Of a DNA stretch of 64,000 nt, positions 44,028 to 50,984 are shown piece by piece. The translations under genes were made by a program, and so were the position numbers. Numbering within the stretch: position 1 is the first letter of the stretch; the number at the start of each line of letters is the position of its first letter. Below the pieces are notes generated by a model. That model was not told where the DNA came from. It ran no database searches and saw only the letters and a program-made list of their open reading frames with translations. This DNA comes from a virus, in IMG/VR virus record IMGVR_UViG_3300017917_002938, positions 62,001 through 126,000 of that record, one strand, 5' to 3'.

Positions 44028-44064
44028 GATGCAAGGGCCCCGCAGGGGCCCCCCCGCCGCCGGC
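44028..44064. repeat. GC-rich palindrome after the 158-aa gene
   Basis: GGGCCCC and GGGGCCC flank a 3-nt loop, next to a GCCGGCGGCGGG block, in an otherwise AT-rich genome. There is no T run, so it is not a typical terminator. It may be an RNA-stabilising 3' hairpin or a recombination scar. Confidence 0.6.
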
Positions 44065-44541
44065 TCAGGCCAACTCTTTGCACTTGTTGAAGTAGATGGT
44101 AGCGTTGTTCTTAGACACCACCAAACTGGCCATGATAGACTGAATGCACTCCAGACGGACTTCCTTGGAGAATTCAGTTTGACCGAACCCTTTGTAGATG
44201 TCCAATGCTTTCGAAAGCTTGGAGGTGGTGCGAGGCAGTTTAGCCACTTTCACACCGACCACATCGGTCTTCATGCGAGCCATTTTCTTACCTTTGGCAG
44301 GTTTGGTAGTAGCTTGAACTTCTTGACTAGTATTTTCCATAACAGATTTCCTTTTCACTTTTTTACTAGGTTTAAGCAAGTCCTCGGCCGTACAATACGG
44401 AACGATTACTTGACGATAACAAACGGCGTAGGTGCCGTCTGGTCTACTGACGAATTCGCTTTTATACGAACGCATCAATCCTTGGGCCTTCAGATCCTGA
44501 TCGTACTGATCGGTCATCGGTATCTTCTTCATTCTGGCCAT
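44065..44541 (-). CDS. Hypothetical protein with HTH-like C-terminus (paralogue group)
   Basis: A 158-residue basic protein. Its C-terminal 50 residues, ending VSKNNATIYFNKCKELA, match the endings of the proteins at 50019-50243 and 6612-7121. AAAGGATG precedes the ATG, and an early promoter lies at 44574-44602. Confidence 0.65.
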   Translation of the reverse strand: MARMKKIPMTDQYDQDLKAQGLMRSYKSEFVSRPDGTYAVCYRQVIVPYCTAEDLLKPSKKVKRKSVMENTSQEVQATTKPAKGKKMARMKTDVVGVKVAKLPRTTSKLSKALDIYKGFGQTEFSKEVRLECIQSIMASLVVSKNNATIYFNKCKELA

Positions 44542-44573
44542 TTCAACATCCTTTTCTCATTCACTATACATTA

Positions 44574-44602
44574 ATTATAGCGACATGTCGAAATTAAATC
44601 CA
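44574..44602 (-). promoter_or_regulatory. Early-type promoter
   Basis: TGGATT (44597-44602), 17 nt, TATAAT (44574-44579), minus strand. Confidence 0.83.
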
Positions 44603-44659
44603 CTGTTTTTTCATTGAAAAACACCCACGGATTCTGTAGTGTCTGAGGTTATTGAAACG

Positions 44660-45001
44660 TTAATTACCCGAGTTTTGGAGAAATTCCCCTCTGACACCGC
44701 ACATTCCGGCGATGATCGTACGTATATCAGAATCTCCTTCATTCCAAAGAGGGCGCTTGGCGATGACGTTGCCGTACCGTTCCACTGAATCCAGGTATCG
44801 TTGATCAAATATTTTACCGATAGTATCGAACATCAGAAGGCGTTCTTCTTCGGTGAGATTGGCCATGGCAATGGCTTCCATGATTTTTGACTTATTCTCC
44901 CGACCGGTCGTCCATACTCGGTGGTCATCGGAATATTCATAGAAGTGATCAAAGTTGATGATAGCGTTAATCAGGTATTGGAGTTGTTGTAGTGTTCTCA
45001 T
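44660..45001 (-). CDS. Hypothetical protein, 113 aa
   Basis: A helical protein (MRTLQQLQYLINAIINFDHF). No family recognised. It follows the upstream gene without a gap and ends just before an early promoter. Confidence 0.62.
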   Translation of the reverse strand: MRTLQQLQYLINAIINFDHFYEYSDDHRVWTTGRENKSKIMEAIAMANLTEEERLLMFDTIGKIFDQRYLDSVERYGNVIAKRPLWNEGDSDIRTIIAGMCGVRGEFLQNSGN

Positions 45002-45175
45002 TTAAACCTCTCGCAAAAGAATACAATGGTCATAAAGTTCTAGAAGATCAACGTCAGATAGATCCTCCACCTCTTGGGGAGTCATGGAATATTCAGCCAT
45101 CAACATATCTTCATCTAACGCAAAGAATATGTATTCGACTAAAAGTTCCCGAAGGGAGAGTTCAGTCTTTACCAT
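45002..45175 (-). CDS. Hypothetical acidic protein, 57 aa
   Basis: MVKTELSLRELLVEYIFFAL then YSMTPQEVEDLSDVDLLEL. The ATG at 45175 follows the upstream stop by 1 nt, with AGGA upstream. Function unknown. Confidence 0.6.
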   Translation of the reverse strand: MVKTELSLRELLVEYIFFALDEDMLMAEYSMTPQEVEDLSDVDLLELYDHCILLREV

Positions 45176-45176
45176 A

Positions 45177-45602
45177 TCAGTACCAAGTCCTATGTTCTTC
45201 AGCCACATGTTCGCGTCCATCATACTCATCAATGTACCACTTAACATCATCTGGAATCTCTACAACAGCAAGTTCAGCAGCTACTCCATCAGCTTCACTA
45301 CCCATCTCTTCAACTACTTGAACCAATGCTGGATCATGTCGTTCGATATCTCGTTCATAAAAACTCTGCGCAGAATACAACTTATTGTAAGCAACACGCT
45401 CTTCTCTAGACATGGCGCGCCATGCATCACCTTCTTTAGATTCAATGCGATCTTCTGGCTTAACTAGCCAGTAAGTCCAAAACTTCCAGTTACGGTTATT
45501 CTGTTCTGGGTATACAGTGATACCTTTGATCTCGAAGTATCGCATAACAGCTTCATGACTCAAACCAAAGCCACCAAAGCATCTATTAATTACTACTTTC
45601 AT
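45177..45602 (-). CDS. Conserved phage protein (MKVVINRCFGGFGLS family)
   Basis: A 141-residue protein. The start MKVVINRCFGGFGLSHEAVM is typical of a widespread phage protein family of unknown function. It overlaps the next gene by 4 nt. Confidence 0.7.
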   Translation of the reverse strand: MKVVINRCFGGFGLSHEAVMRYFEIKGITVYPEQNNRNWKFWTYWLVKPEDRIESKEGDAWRAMSREERVAYNKLYSAQSFYERDIERHDPALVQVVEEMGSEADGVAAELAVVEIPDDVKWYIDEYDGREHVAEEHRTWY

Positions 45603-45841
45603 TCTTTAACTCCGAAACGTTCCTTGATATCATCAATTAATATACTCAGCCCATAATCTGATGCTTCACCACGCCTACAGTTTGAATACTCAAGCGCATC
45701 GATGAATTCATTTAGCAACAACTCGGCAAATTTTTCTACTTCTGATCCCAATAGGACGTTTGCCGATTCGTAGATGTCTTGGGATTTCAGAGCCTCTGCT
45801 GGCCTGCATGATCTGTAGATTTCAGTTAGTCGTTCGTTCAT
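45599..45841 (-). CDS. Small phage protein of the MNER group, 80 aa
   Basis: Starts MNERLTEIYRSC and contains EVEKFAELLLNEFIDAL, parts of a very common small phage protein (MNER...EKFAELIVREC). Function unknown. Two genes upstream share the MNER/MNEL start. Confidence 0.62.
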   Translation of the reverse strand: MNERLTEIYRSCRPAEALKSQDIYESANVLLGSEVEKFAELLLNEFIDALEYSNCRRGEASDYGLSILIDDIKERFGVKE

Positions 45842-46047
45842 TATCGTTCTCTGAATAATGGCATACTGTCAGTCATGTGTCTAATATACACCAAGTCAGG
45901 GAAAGTATCAAGGGAACCTCTATGGCTTTTGATTTTAATGTGATGTTCAACCAAGTCTTTGGCGATAGTCTCAATCCCATAGAAAAACATTTCTGTGGCG
46001 CCTTGTTCTATTTGTTTTGCAAAGTGTTCTTTCATACGTTCGTTCAT
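45841..46047 (-). CDS. Small phage protein of the MNER group, 68 aa
   Basis: Starts MNERMKEHFAKQIEQGATEM; overlaps the previous and next genes by 1-4 nt. Function unknown. Confidence 0.6.
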   Translation of the reverse strand: MNERMKEHFAKQIEQGATEMFFYGIETIAKDLVEHHIKIKSHRGSLDTFPDLVYIRHMTDSMPLFRER

Positions 46048-46247
46048 CTCAACTCCGGCTCTTTATCATAGCATGTCAAACACACCGCATCGTACTTTGG
46101 ACCCATACAGTGGTAGATGGCACCGTTGCAATACTTACACAAAATAAATGCATGGGTCACAATGGATCCTTTTGGTGGTGCATACAGTTTATAGAACCCC
46201 TCTTCTCTTTCTACGTAACCAATATGTTCACGTATTAGTTCGTTCAT
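46044..46247 (-). CDS. Zinc-ribbon protein, 67 aa
   Basis: Starts MNELIREHIGYVEREEG; CKYCNGAIYHC and CLTC provide zinc ligands. The ATG at 46247 lies at the end of the upstream gene. Function unknown. Confidence 0.62.
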   Translation of the reverse strand: MNELIREHIGYVEREEGFYKLYAPPKGSIVTHAFILCKYCNGAIYHCMGPKYDAVCLTCYDKEPELR

Positions 46248-46440
46248 TCTGGTAATACTCTTCTTGCAGGAATATGGGGCCATTTATTTCATGGAAAATC
46301 TCCAGCACCTCATCAAACTTCAATCCATGGCGATGGGAAACCAATCGAAGTTGCTCCATGATCTGGGTATAGGTTTGATTGGTGGAGACTTGGCGAACTT
46401 CTTCTTCAATACCCATGTAAAAGTCCTTCAATTTACCCAT
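46228..46440 (-). CDS. Hypothetical protein, 70 aa
   Basis: MGKLKDFYMGIEEEVRQVS then GLKFDEVLEIFHEI. It shares this helical pattern with the next gene, which suggests a tandem duplication. Function unknown. Confidence 0.6.
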   Translation of the reverse strand: MGKLKDFYMGIEEEVRQVSTNQTYTQIMEQLRLVSHRHGLKFDEVLEIFHEINGPIFLQEEYYQNERTNT

Positions 46441-46624
46441 GATCTACTCCTGCCTTGACATCCATGTCGTGATAGATTTCCCAGACGTAGTCGGTACCGA
46501 TTTGGTATTCAGAGGCAATCTCGTTGAATACTTCTAGCATTTCGTCAAAGGTCTCAAAACCCTTGGCTACCTCTTCGGCGACAGCCTCTCGTACATCCAT
46601 GATTACTCGCTTGTAATATGCCAT
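46433..46624 (-). CDS. Hypothetical protein, 63 aa
   Basis: Contains FETFDEMLEVFNEIASEYQIG, similar to FDEVLEIFHEI in the gene at 46228-46440. Function unknown. It overlaps both neighbours. Confidence 0.6.
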   Translation of the reverse strand: MAYYKRVIMDVREAVAEEVAKGFETFDEMLEVFNEIASEYQIGTDYVWEIYHDMDVKAGVDHG

Positions 46625-46995
46625 TATGCTATCTCCTTTGGCACTAAATCACCGTCAATCGTAATACGGGGTTCGGGGAATTGAACAAACCCTTCGTACT
46701 CCATCTGGCTTTGTTCGAACTCAGATACCCATCCGTTATCCTCGATCGAATACCCCAGGATGTATTCCCGGCAGTACTCGTTGTTTCGTTCGATCTTGGG
46801 ACCGATGATGTTATCCACGATATCGCGGATCTTCTTATCGAAGAACTCATCGGTAGGACGGACGGAGTATTCCACGTCTTCAACCACGTACGAAGAACCA
46901 CCCTTCATCTTCCAATACTGGGGGCACTCACCTTTGCCATCCCAATCGTGGGCACCGTAGTTTTCCATGTATTGGGTATTAATAACTAATTTCAT
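46624..46995 (-). CDS. Conserved phage protein, 123 aa
   Basis: MKLVINTQYMENYGAHDWDGKGECPQYWKMKGG is a start I know from a common phage family of unknown function. Driven by the promoter at 47025-47053, with GAAAGGAACG upstream of the ATG. Confidence 0.7.
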   Translation of the reverse strand: MKLVINTQYMENYGAHDWDGKGECPQYWKMKGGSSYVVEDVEYSVRPTDEFFDKKIRDIVDNIIGPKIERNNEYCREYILGYSIEDNGWVSEFEQSQMEYEGFVQFPEPRITIDGDLVPKEIA

Positions 46996-47024
46996 ACCGT
47001 TCCTTTCTCATTCATCATAATACA

Positions 47025-47053
47025 ATTATAGAGAAATGTCGAAATTAAATCAA
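47025..47053 (-). promoter_or_regulatory. Early-type promoter
   Basis: TTGATT (47048-47053), 17 nt, TATAAT (47025-47030). The TGA in the -35 is also the stop codon of the upstream 56-aa gene. Confidence 0.88.
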
Positions 47054-47220
47054 CAGGTTTTTTCGCCATGGAGACACTCATGGATAAGAGAGTTCACGAA
47101 ATCACAATACTCTTGATCCAGTAAGGCCAAATACTCCTCTTCTTGACGAAGTTCTAACATGTAGTTGTAGAACTCGTATCCGGAGTCTTCTTCACACTGA
47201 ATTTGATCAAATGAGTCCAT
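47050..47220 (-). CDS. Hypothetical acidic protein, 56 aa
   Basis: MDSFDQIQCEEDSGYEFYNY, then helical. Its stop codon is embedded in the -35 box of the next promoter. No family known. Confidence 0.6.
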   Translation of the reverse strand: MDSFDQIQCEEDSGYEFYNYMLELRQEEEYLALLDQEYCDFVNSLIHECLHGEKTC

Positions 47221-47222
47221 GA

Positions 47223-47537
47223 TTAAGATCCCATAGAGACTTCGAACTTACCGTTACGGCGGTAGAAACGTTCGATGAAATTACCCCAGTATCCGGCCTT
47301 CTCTACAATCTCACCAATGGATACTTTAGCCTGGGGAATATTGAATTTACCGTCTTTGACTTCTACGGTGGTAGAGAACCCATCATACCATACCTCATGG
47401 ATGCCATCGTGCATCATGCGGACTTGATTGTGGGGGGAGCCTTTGCAGTCCATATCGAAGAAGATAGCAGCATCCATTTCCTGCCAATCATCGTAATCGC
47501 CGGAAGTATCTTTGTAGATTGACCAAACCATCTGCAT
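47223..47537 (-). CDS. Hypothetical protein, 104 aa
   Basis: A Trp/Asp-rich protein (MQMVWSIYKDTSGDYDDWQE). AAGGAG lies upstream of the ATG. No family recognised. Confidence 0.62.
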   Translation of the reverse strand: MQMVWSIYKDTSGDYDDWQEMDAAIFFDMDCKGSPHNQVRMMHDGIHEVWYDGFSTTVEVKDGKFNIPQAKVSIGEIVEKAGYWGNFIERFYRRNGKFEVSMGS

Positions 47538-47549
47538 TTGATTATCTCC

Positions 47550-47645
47550 TTAGATGAAGCAAATTGCGATCATGAAAACCGCAAAAGCCGCACAACACAA
47601 CACTTCTTCTACTTTCTCGCGAAACGTCAGATCTTTGAATTCCAT
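47550..47645 (-). CDS. Membrane peptide, 31 aa
   Basis: A 31-residue peptide with a charged N-terminus (MEFKDLTFREKVEEVL) and one hydrophobic helix (CCAAFAVFMIAICFI). AAAGGTGATGAA precedes the ATG. It follows a strong promoter directly. Confidence 0.6.
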   Translation of the reverse strand: MEFKDLTFREKVEEVLCCAAFAVFMIAICFI

Positions 47646-47675
47646 TTCATCACCTTTCTTAATCATCATACCTTA

Positions 47676-47704
47676 ATTATAAGGATATGTCGAAATTAAA
47701 TCAA
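47676..47704 (-). promoter_or_regulatory. Early-type promoter
   Basis: TTGATT (47699-47704), 17 nt, TATAAT (47676-47681), minus strand. Confidence 0.87.
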
Positions 47705-47735
47705 CTGTTTATAAAGTAATAAGAAATAGTTACTT

Positions 47736-48020
47736 TTACGGTTGTTCGGTGTAAGGGATTCGAACGATGAGAGACTGAAGGAAAACCATTCTACCCCAGA
47801 CACGGGCAGGTATAGTTTTGATTGAAAAGTCGTTAACGCCGGATTTAATCAAAGTCTGGCGGATGTCCATGATTAGATCGTGAGCGCTATCGCGTGAGTA
47901 GCACTTGACCGTGCGGCATTTTTCGTACCGGTTGGTGTAAATCATGTAACTCGGTTTACCGTACTGGCGCATGACCGAACGTACGATTTGGGTAGGGCGA
48001 ATACAATCTTTGATTTCCAT
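47736..48020 (-). CDS. Hypothetical basic protein, 94 aa
   Basis: MEIKDCIRPTQIVRSVMRQY at the start, beta-rich end. AAAGGA lies 8 nt before the ATG at 48020. No family recognised. Confidence 0.62.
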   Translation of the reverse strand: MEIKDCIRPTQIVRSVMRQYGKPSYMIYTNRYEKCRTVKCYSRDSAHDLIMDIRQTLIKSGVNDFSIKTIPARVWGRMVFLQSLIVRIPYTEQP

Positions 48021-48051
48021 AATATCATCCTTTCTCATTCATCATACGTTC

Positions 48052-48080
48052 ATTATAGAGAAACTCGGAAATTAAATCCA
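48052..48080 (-). promoter_or_regulatory. Early-type promoter
   Basis: TGGATT (48075-48080), 17 nt, TATAAT (48052-48057), minus strand. Confidence 0.83.
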
Positions 48081-48091
48081 CGGTTACTATT

Positions 48092-48247
48092 TTAATAACC
48101 CTTGGATCTAGCGGCTTTTCCGGCCGCTATGATACCCAGGAGGCAGCGCTGGGGGATGATGAGTCCACAGATGATGATGAGAAAGCCCAGCGCTGCCAAA
48201 ACCAGACGTAGCCATACGTTATACAATACAACCTTGATCCACTTCAT
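48092..48247 (-). CDS. Membrane protein, 51 aa
   Basis: A hydrophobic peptide (LVLAALGFLIIICGLIIP) with basic ends. AGGATC precedes the ATG; it overlaps the next upstream gene by 29 nt. Confidence 0.6.
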   Translation of the reverse strand: MKWIKVVLYNVWLRLVLAALGFLIIICGLIIPQRCLLGIIAAGKAARSKGY

Positions 48248-48446
48248 TAATTGATCCTAATTCTTTTGAAATCGTGTTTACTACTACCCATACGGCGGTC
48301 ATCACCGCGGCTGGGTTATCGGAGGCGTTGGCCACCTTAACAGCATAATCAAACGCCTCCGACAGTGTCTCGCGGTCGGCAAACAACGAGCTCTTGATTT
48401 GTTTTCGGTATTCGTCTAAACTCATTTTGTTAGGTTCCCAATTCAT
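48219..48446 (-). CDS. Hypothetical protein, 75 aa
   Basis: MNWEPNKMSLDEYRKQIKSS, then helical with Ala/Val. An inner ATG at residue 8 is an alternative start. No family recognised. Confidence 0.6.
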   Translation of the reverse strand: MNWEPNKMSLDEYRKQIKSSLFADRETLSEAFDYAVKVANASDNPAAVMTAVWVVVNTISKELGSINEVDQGCIV

Positions 48447-48643
48447 TCTACCAGCGCCCCCTCAAATTGTTCGTACATCTGAATGAAATCTTTGCATTGG
48501 GTGTACATATGGTGAAAGGCTCGGAGTTCGTACTCATTCATATCCATTTCACCATGGCCAAAGCAAAACTGTTCCATCTTATCCAGGCATTGGCCCAGAT
48601 CACCGGAGGTGTTCTCAAACACACAATATGACATGGAAGGCAT
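48443..48643 (-). CDS. Small phage protein, MSYC family
   Basis: A 66-residue protein with MSYCVFENTSGDLGQCLDKM; MSYC-x-F-x-NT-x2-DL-x2-C is the start of a very common small phage protein of unknown function. AAAGGA is upstream of the ATG at 48643. Confidence 0.7.
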   Translation of the reverse strand: MPSMSYCVFENTSGDLGQCLDKMEQFCFGHGEMDMNEYELRAFHHMYTQCKDFIQMYEQFEGALVE

Positions 48644-48732
48644 TATTCTACATCCTTTAGAGTAACGGGGTTCAACAACTGCTTGACCATCCACTCGAAC
48701 ACTTTTTGACTCAATTCTGAATTCGATTCCAT
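48643..48732 (-). CDS. Hypothetical peptide, 29 aa
   Basis: MESNSELSQKVFEWMVKQLL, then NPVTLKDVE. GAGGTGG precedes the ATG, which overlaps the upstream stop (TAATG), and the stop overlaps the next ATG in the same way. The layout supports translation. Confidence 0.55.
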   Translation of the reverse strand: MESNSELSQKVFEWMVKQLLNPVTLKDVE

Positions 48733-48917
48733 TACACCACCTCTTTCACTTGAAACAACTTTCTACCTTCGGCCATGAACATTCTGAATTCACGTCCAAC
48801 TTGTGTACCGCGATACTCTTCGAAGTTCTCATCAATGAACTGCATGGCTTCGAGGATTCCAAAGCCTTTCCAGGCCTGGCGGATACACTCTACTTCATTC
48901 ATCAGATTCTCGTACAT
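48732..48917 (-). CDS. Hypothetical protein, 61 aa
   Basis: MYENLMNEVECIRQAWKGFG, helical. AAAGGAAA precedes the ATG at 48917. Driven by the promoter at 48948-48976. Confidence 0.62.
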   Translation of the reverse strand: MYENLMNEVECIRQAWKGFGILEAMQFIDENFEEYRGTQVGREFRMFMAEGRKLFQVKEVV

Positions 48918-48947
48918 TTGATTTCCTTTCTCATTCATCATAATACA

Positions 48948-48976
48948 ATTATAAGGATATGTCGAAATTAAATCAA
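48948..48976 (-). promoter_or_regulatory. Early-type promoter
   Basis: TTGATT (48971-48976), 17 nt, TATAAT (48948-48953). The TGA in the -35 is the stop codon of the zinc-ribbon gene upstream. Confidence 0.88.
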
Positions 48977-49140
48977 CTGTTTTCTTCCACGGCTTCCTTG
49001 ATGCAATCCAGGCATTGGATGAGGCCGGAGAACATCTTGAAATTCCCCTTGATCTTGGACTGGCCGCACACCGGGCACAGCTGGCGTTCGCCCAAGTACC
49101 GTTGGGTGGAGTATTTGGATTGATAGAAGAACGTAGCCAT
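48973..49140 (-). CDS. Zinc-ribbon protein, 55 aa
   Basis: CPVCGQ (22-27) and CLDC (43-46) are two zinc knuckles. The gene is GC-rich in third positions compared with the rest of the window. Its stop is inside the following promoter. Confidence 0.68.
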   Translation of the reverse strand: MATFFYQSKYSTQRYLGERQLCPVCGQSKIKGNFKMFSGLIQCLDCIKEAVEENS

Positions 49141-49427
49141 TATGCGGTCTCCTCAATCAACCCCAGACACTCCAGCACTCGAATCTCGGCCATATAGTTC
49201 TTCCCACCGATGTGCCAGCGATGGAGCCCCATGGGTGTGGTATACTCTTTCCAATCGTAGATCGTGGCGATCGTACCGTCTTCAAACTCCAGGCACCATT
49301 CACAGGTGGTTTTATCGCCACCCAGAGAATCAGGTTCCCCGAACACCTCTACCAGGCGGTGGTAGTAGGTTTCCACGTAGCCGACTCGGCCGGTCATATT
49401 AGGGTTTGCGTCTTTGGTGAATTTCAT
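49140..49427 (-). CDS. Conserved phage protein, 95 aa
   Basis: Contains GYVETYYHRLVEVFGEPDSLGGDKTTCEWCLEFEDGTIATIYDWK, a pattern known from widespread phage proteins, function unknown. GC-rich codons. It overlaps the next gene by 4 nt. Confidence 0.7.
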   Translation of the reverse strand: MKFTKDANPNMTGRVGYVETYYHRLVEVFGEPDSLGGDKTTCEWCLEFEDGTIATIYDWKEYTTPMGLHRWHIGGKNYMAEIRVLECLGLIEETA

Positions 49428-49714
49428 ACAATCTCCTTACCATCGGACGTTACCAGCACCATTTCTTCGCTTTCACGTCTATCCATCATTTCACTCAGAA
49501 TGAACTTCGCGCGATTGAGTTGCTTGCGAACGTACTCGTTAGAGTTAGGGGAAGGGATGGTTGGATTATTCATCTCGATCATCTCTTGGCAATCGGACAA
49601 GATACCCATCACCACCATTTCCAAACCGGAGAACTTAGCGGTAATGGATTCCATGTATTGTCTACGGATCTCAACTTCTGTCATACCGTAGCAGCGCTTT
49701 TCAAATTCAGTCAT
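49424..49714 (-). CDS. Hypothetical protein, 96 aa
   Basis: MTEFEKRCYGMTEVEIRRQY, then helical. AAAGGAAATGAA lies before the ATG at 49714. No family recognised. Confidence 0.62.
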   Translation of the reverse strand: MTEFEKRCYGMTEVEIRRQYMESITAKFSGLEMVVMGILSDCQEMIEMNNPTIPSPNSNEYVRKQLNRAKFILSEMMDRRESEEMVLVTSDGKEIV

Positions 49715-49745
49715 TTCATTTCCTTTCTCATTCATCATAAGAATA

Positions 49746-49774
49746 ATTATAGAGAAATGACGAAATTAAATCAA
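49746..49774 (-). promoter_or_regulatory. Early-type promoter
   Basis: TTGATT (49769-49774), 17 nt, TATAAT (49746-49751), minus strand. Confidence 0.87.
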
Positions 49775-49775
49775 C

Positions 49776-50018
49776 CGCTTTTTTCCTCACAGAATCCGTG
49801 GGGTCTCCAATACCTTACTGAGCCGTATGGGTATTGGAGGGGAAAAGGTGCCTGTTTTTAGATCATGCCCAGGCTCGATCCTGCTCTTAAACACCGGACG
49901 GATTTGGCAGCCGTTACCGTCCTACTATGGGGCGCCTTTTGGTCCTTTAATACCGAGGTGGATCTCACGTAAGAGATAAGCCACCGATACCCCGTACTCC
50001 AACCCCTCCCGGGGTGTC
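49776..50018 (-). ncRNA. Structured 243-nt untranslated region
   Basis: No gene is seen between 50019 and the promoter at 49774. On the minus strand the stretch contains an ACCCC/GGGGT hairpin and a 10-bp CTCCAATACC/GGTATTGGAG stem with a 15-nt loop. It is either a long 3' UTR or a small RNA processed from the upstream transcript. Confidence 0.45.
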
Positions 50019-50243
50019 TTATAGACCGGCTTCTACAATAGCCTTGGCTTTAGCAAAGTAGATAGAAGCGTTGGTCTTGGTGATTTTGAGGTCTTCTACC
50101 ATCACCTGGATGATTTCATCCTTAGGCAACAGACCATTCACACGGAACAACTCCACCGCTACAGCCAACTTGGTGCCGGCCTTGGGCGCTCGCTTGAACA
50201 CGTACTGCTTACCTTTGAGCTTGGTTACGGATTCGATTTTCAT
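50019..50243 (-). CDS. Small HTH-like basic protein (paralogue group)
   Basis: A 74-residue protein ending VEDLKITKTNASIYFAKAKA, the same motif as at the ends of the proteins at 44065-44541 and 6612-7121. It may be the stand-alone form of this domain. Driven by the promoter at 50270-50298. Confidence 0.68.
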   Translation of the reverse strand: MKIESVTKLKGKQYVFKRAPKAGTKLAVAVELFRVNGLLPKDEIIQVMVEDLKITKTNASIYFAKAKAIVEAGL

Positions 50244-50269
50244 GGTTTCTCCTTATTCACTATACCTCT

Positions 50270-50298
50270 ATTATGGATTCTACCGGAAATTAAATCAA
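50270..50298 (-). promoter_or_regulatory. Early-type promoter
   Basis: TTGATT (50293-50298), 17 nt, CATAAT (50270-50275), minus strand. Confidence 0.82.
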
Positions 50299-50448
50299 CT
50301 GAATTCATGACTAAAGAGCCCCTTTTCTGCTTGATTTAATTTATGAGTCTGAGCCAGACTTCAGAATTCTTCTGAGACCCTCTTCTCCCAGGAGCTCTCC
50401 AGGCAGAGCATTATTCCCAGAGCATTTCCCTATTTTCTTCTGTAAATT

Positions 50449-50456
50449 GCTAAATA
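50449..50456 (+). promoter_or_regulatory. Late-promoter-like GCTAAATA on the plus strand
   Basis: TAAATA core on the plus strand, 31 nt upstream of the only plus-strand gene. No early-type promoter is seen for that gene. Confidence 0.4.
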
Positions 50457-50486
50457 AACAAATCTAATTCATTCAGGAGCCCGTCC

Positions 50487-50984
50487 ATGTACTTTTTCTA
50501 TCTCACCAAAGACTCTATCATCATTACTGAGGAGAGGTTAAAGCATGAGCAAATACAATCGACCAAAGACTATGACAATATTGACAAGATCGTAGATCAA
50601 TTGAAGAGGACTTATAAAGATTGTTCTATTGATAGACGTGTCAAGGTCAAGAGACAATTTGGATGGAAGTATTGGTCTGATGAAACCAAAGAAAAGAGTA
50701 GGAAAGCCATTTCCCGTTCTCTGACTGGATTGTTAAAGAGCGAGGAGCACAAGAGAGCGATCTCTCTGGCCCGTAAGGGTAAAGGTAACTTTACCGGTAA
50801 GAAACATACTGACTATACTAAAGCACTTCTATCTCATGCCAGACGAGGTAAGGATCCTATTAAAGGTAAACGTTGGTGTCATAATCCTTTAACCGGGGAA
50901 GAGAGACGTCTCTATGAGTTAATTGAAGGATTTACTTGGGGTCGTTCACCAGAAATCAAAGATTACTTCGGTCGTTGGCGTTAA
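50487..50984 (+). CDS. NUMOD3-type DNA-binding protein (homing-endonuclease-like)
   Basis: A 165-residue basic protein, the only plus-strand gene here. EETKEKSRKAIS-like and HKRAISLARKGKGNFTGKKH segments repeat the NUMOD3 helix pattern of GIY-YIG and HNH homing endonucleases, and CHNPLTGEERRLYELIEGFTWGRS is a typical phage C-terminus. No GIY-YIG or HNH catalytic motif is visible, so it is either a nuclease remnant or a DNA-binding protein. AGGAG lies 7 nt before the ATG. Confidence 0.75.
   Translation: MYFFYLTKDSIIITEERLKHEQIQSTKDYDNIDKIVDQLKRTYKDCSIDRRVKVKRQFGWKYWSDETKEKSRKAISRSLTGLLKSEEHKRAISLARKGKGNFTGKKHTDYTKALLSHARRGKDPIKGKRWCHNPLTGEERRLYELIEGFTWGRSPEIKDYFGRWR

Noticed and set aside
44029-44574. 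A 181-codon plus-strand frame
   Set aside because: It is the complement of the 158-aa minus-strand gene and lacks a start signal.
50310-50345. Plus-strand early promoter before the NUMOD3 gene
   Set aside because: A TTGATTTAATTT string occurs on the plus strand, but no -10 box lies at 17 nt.
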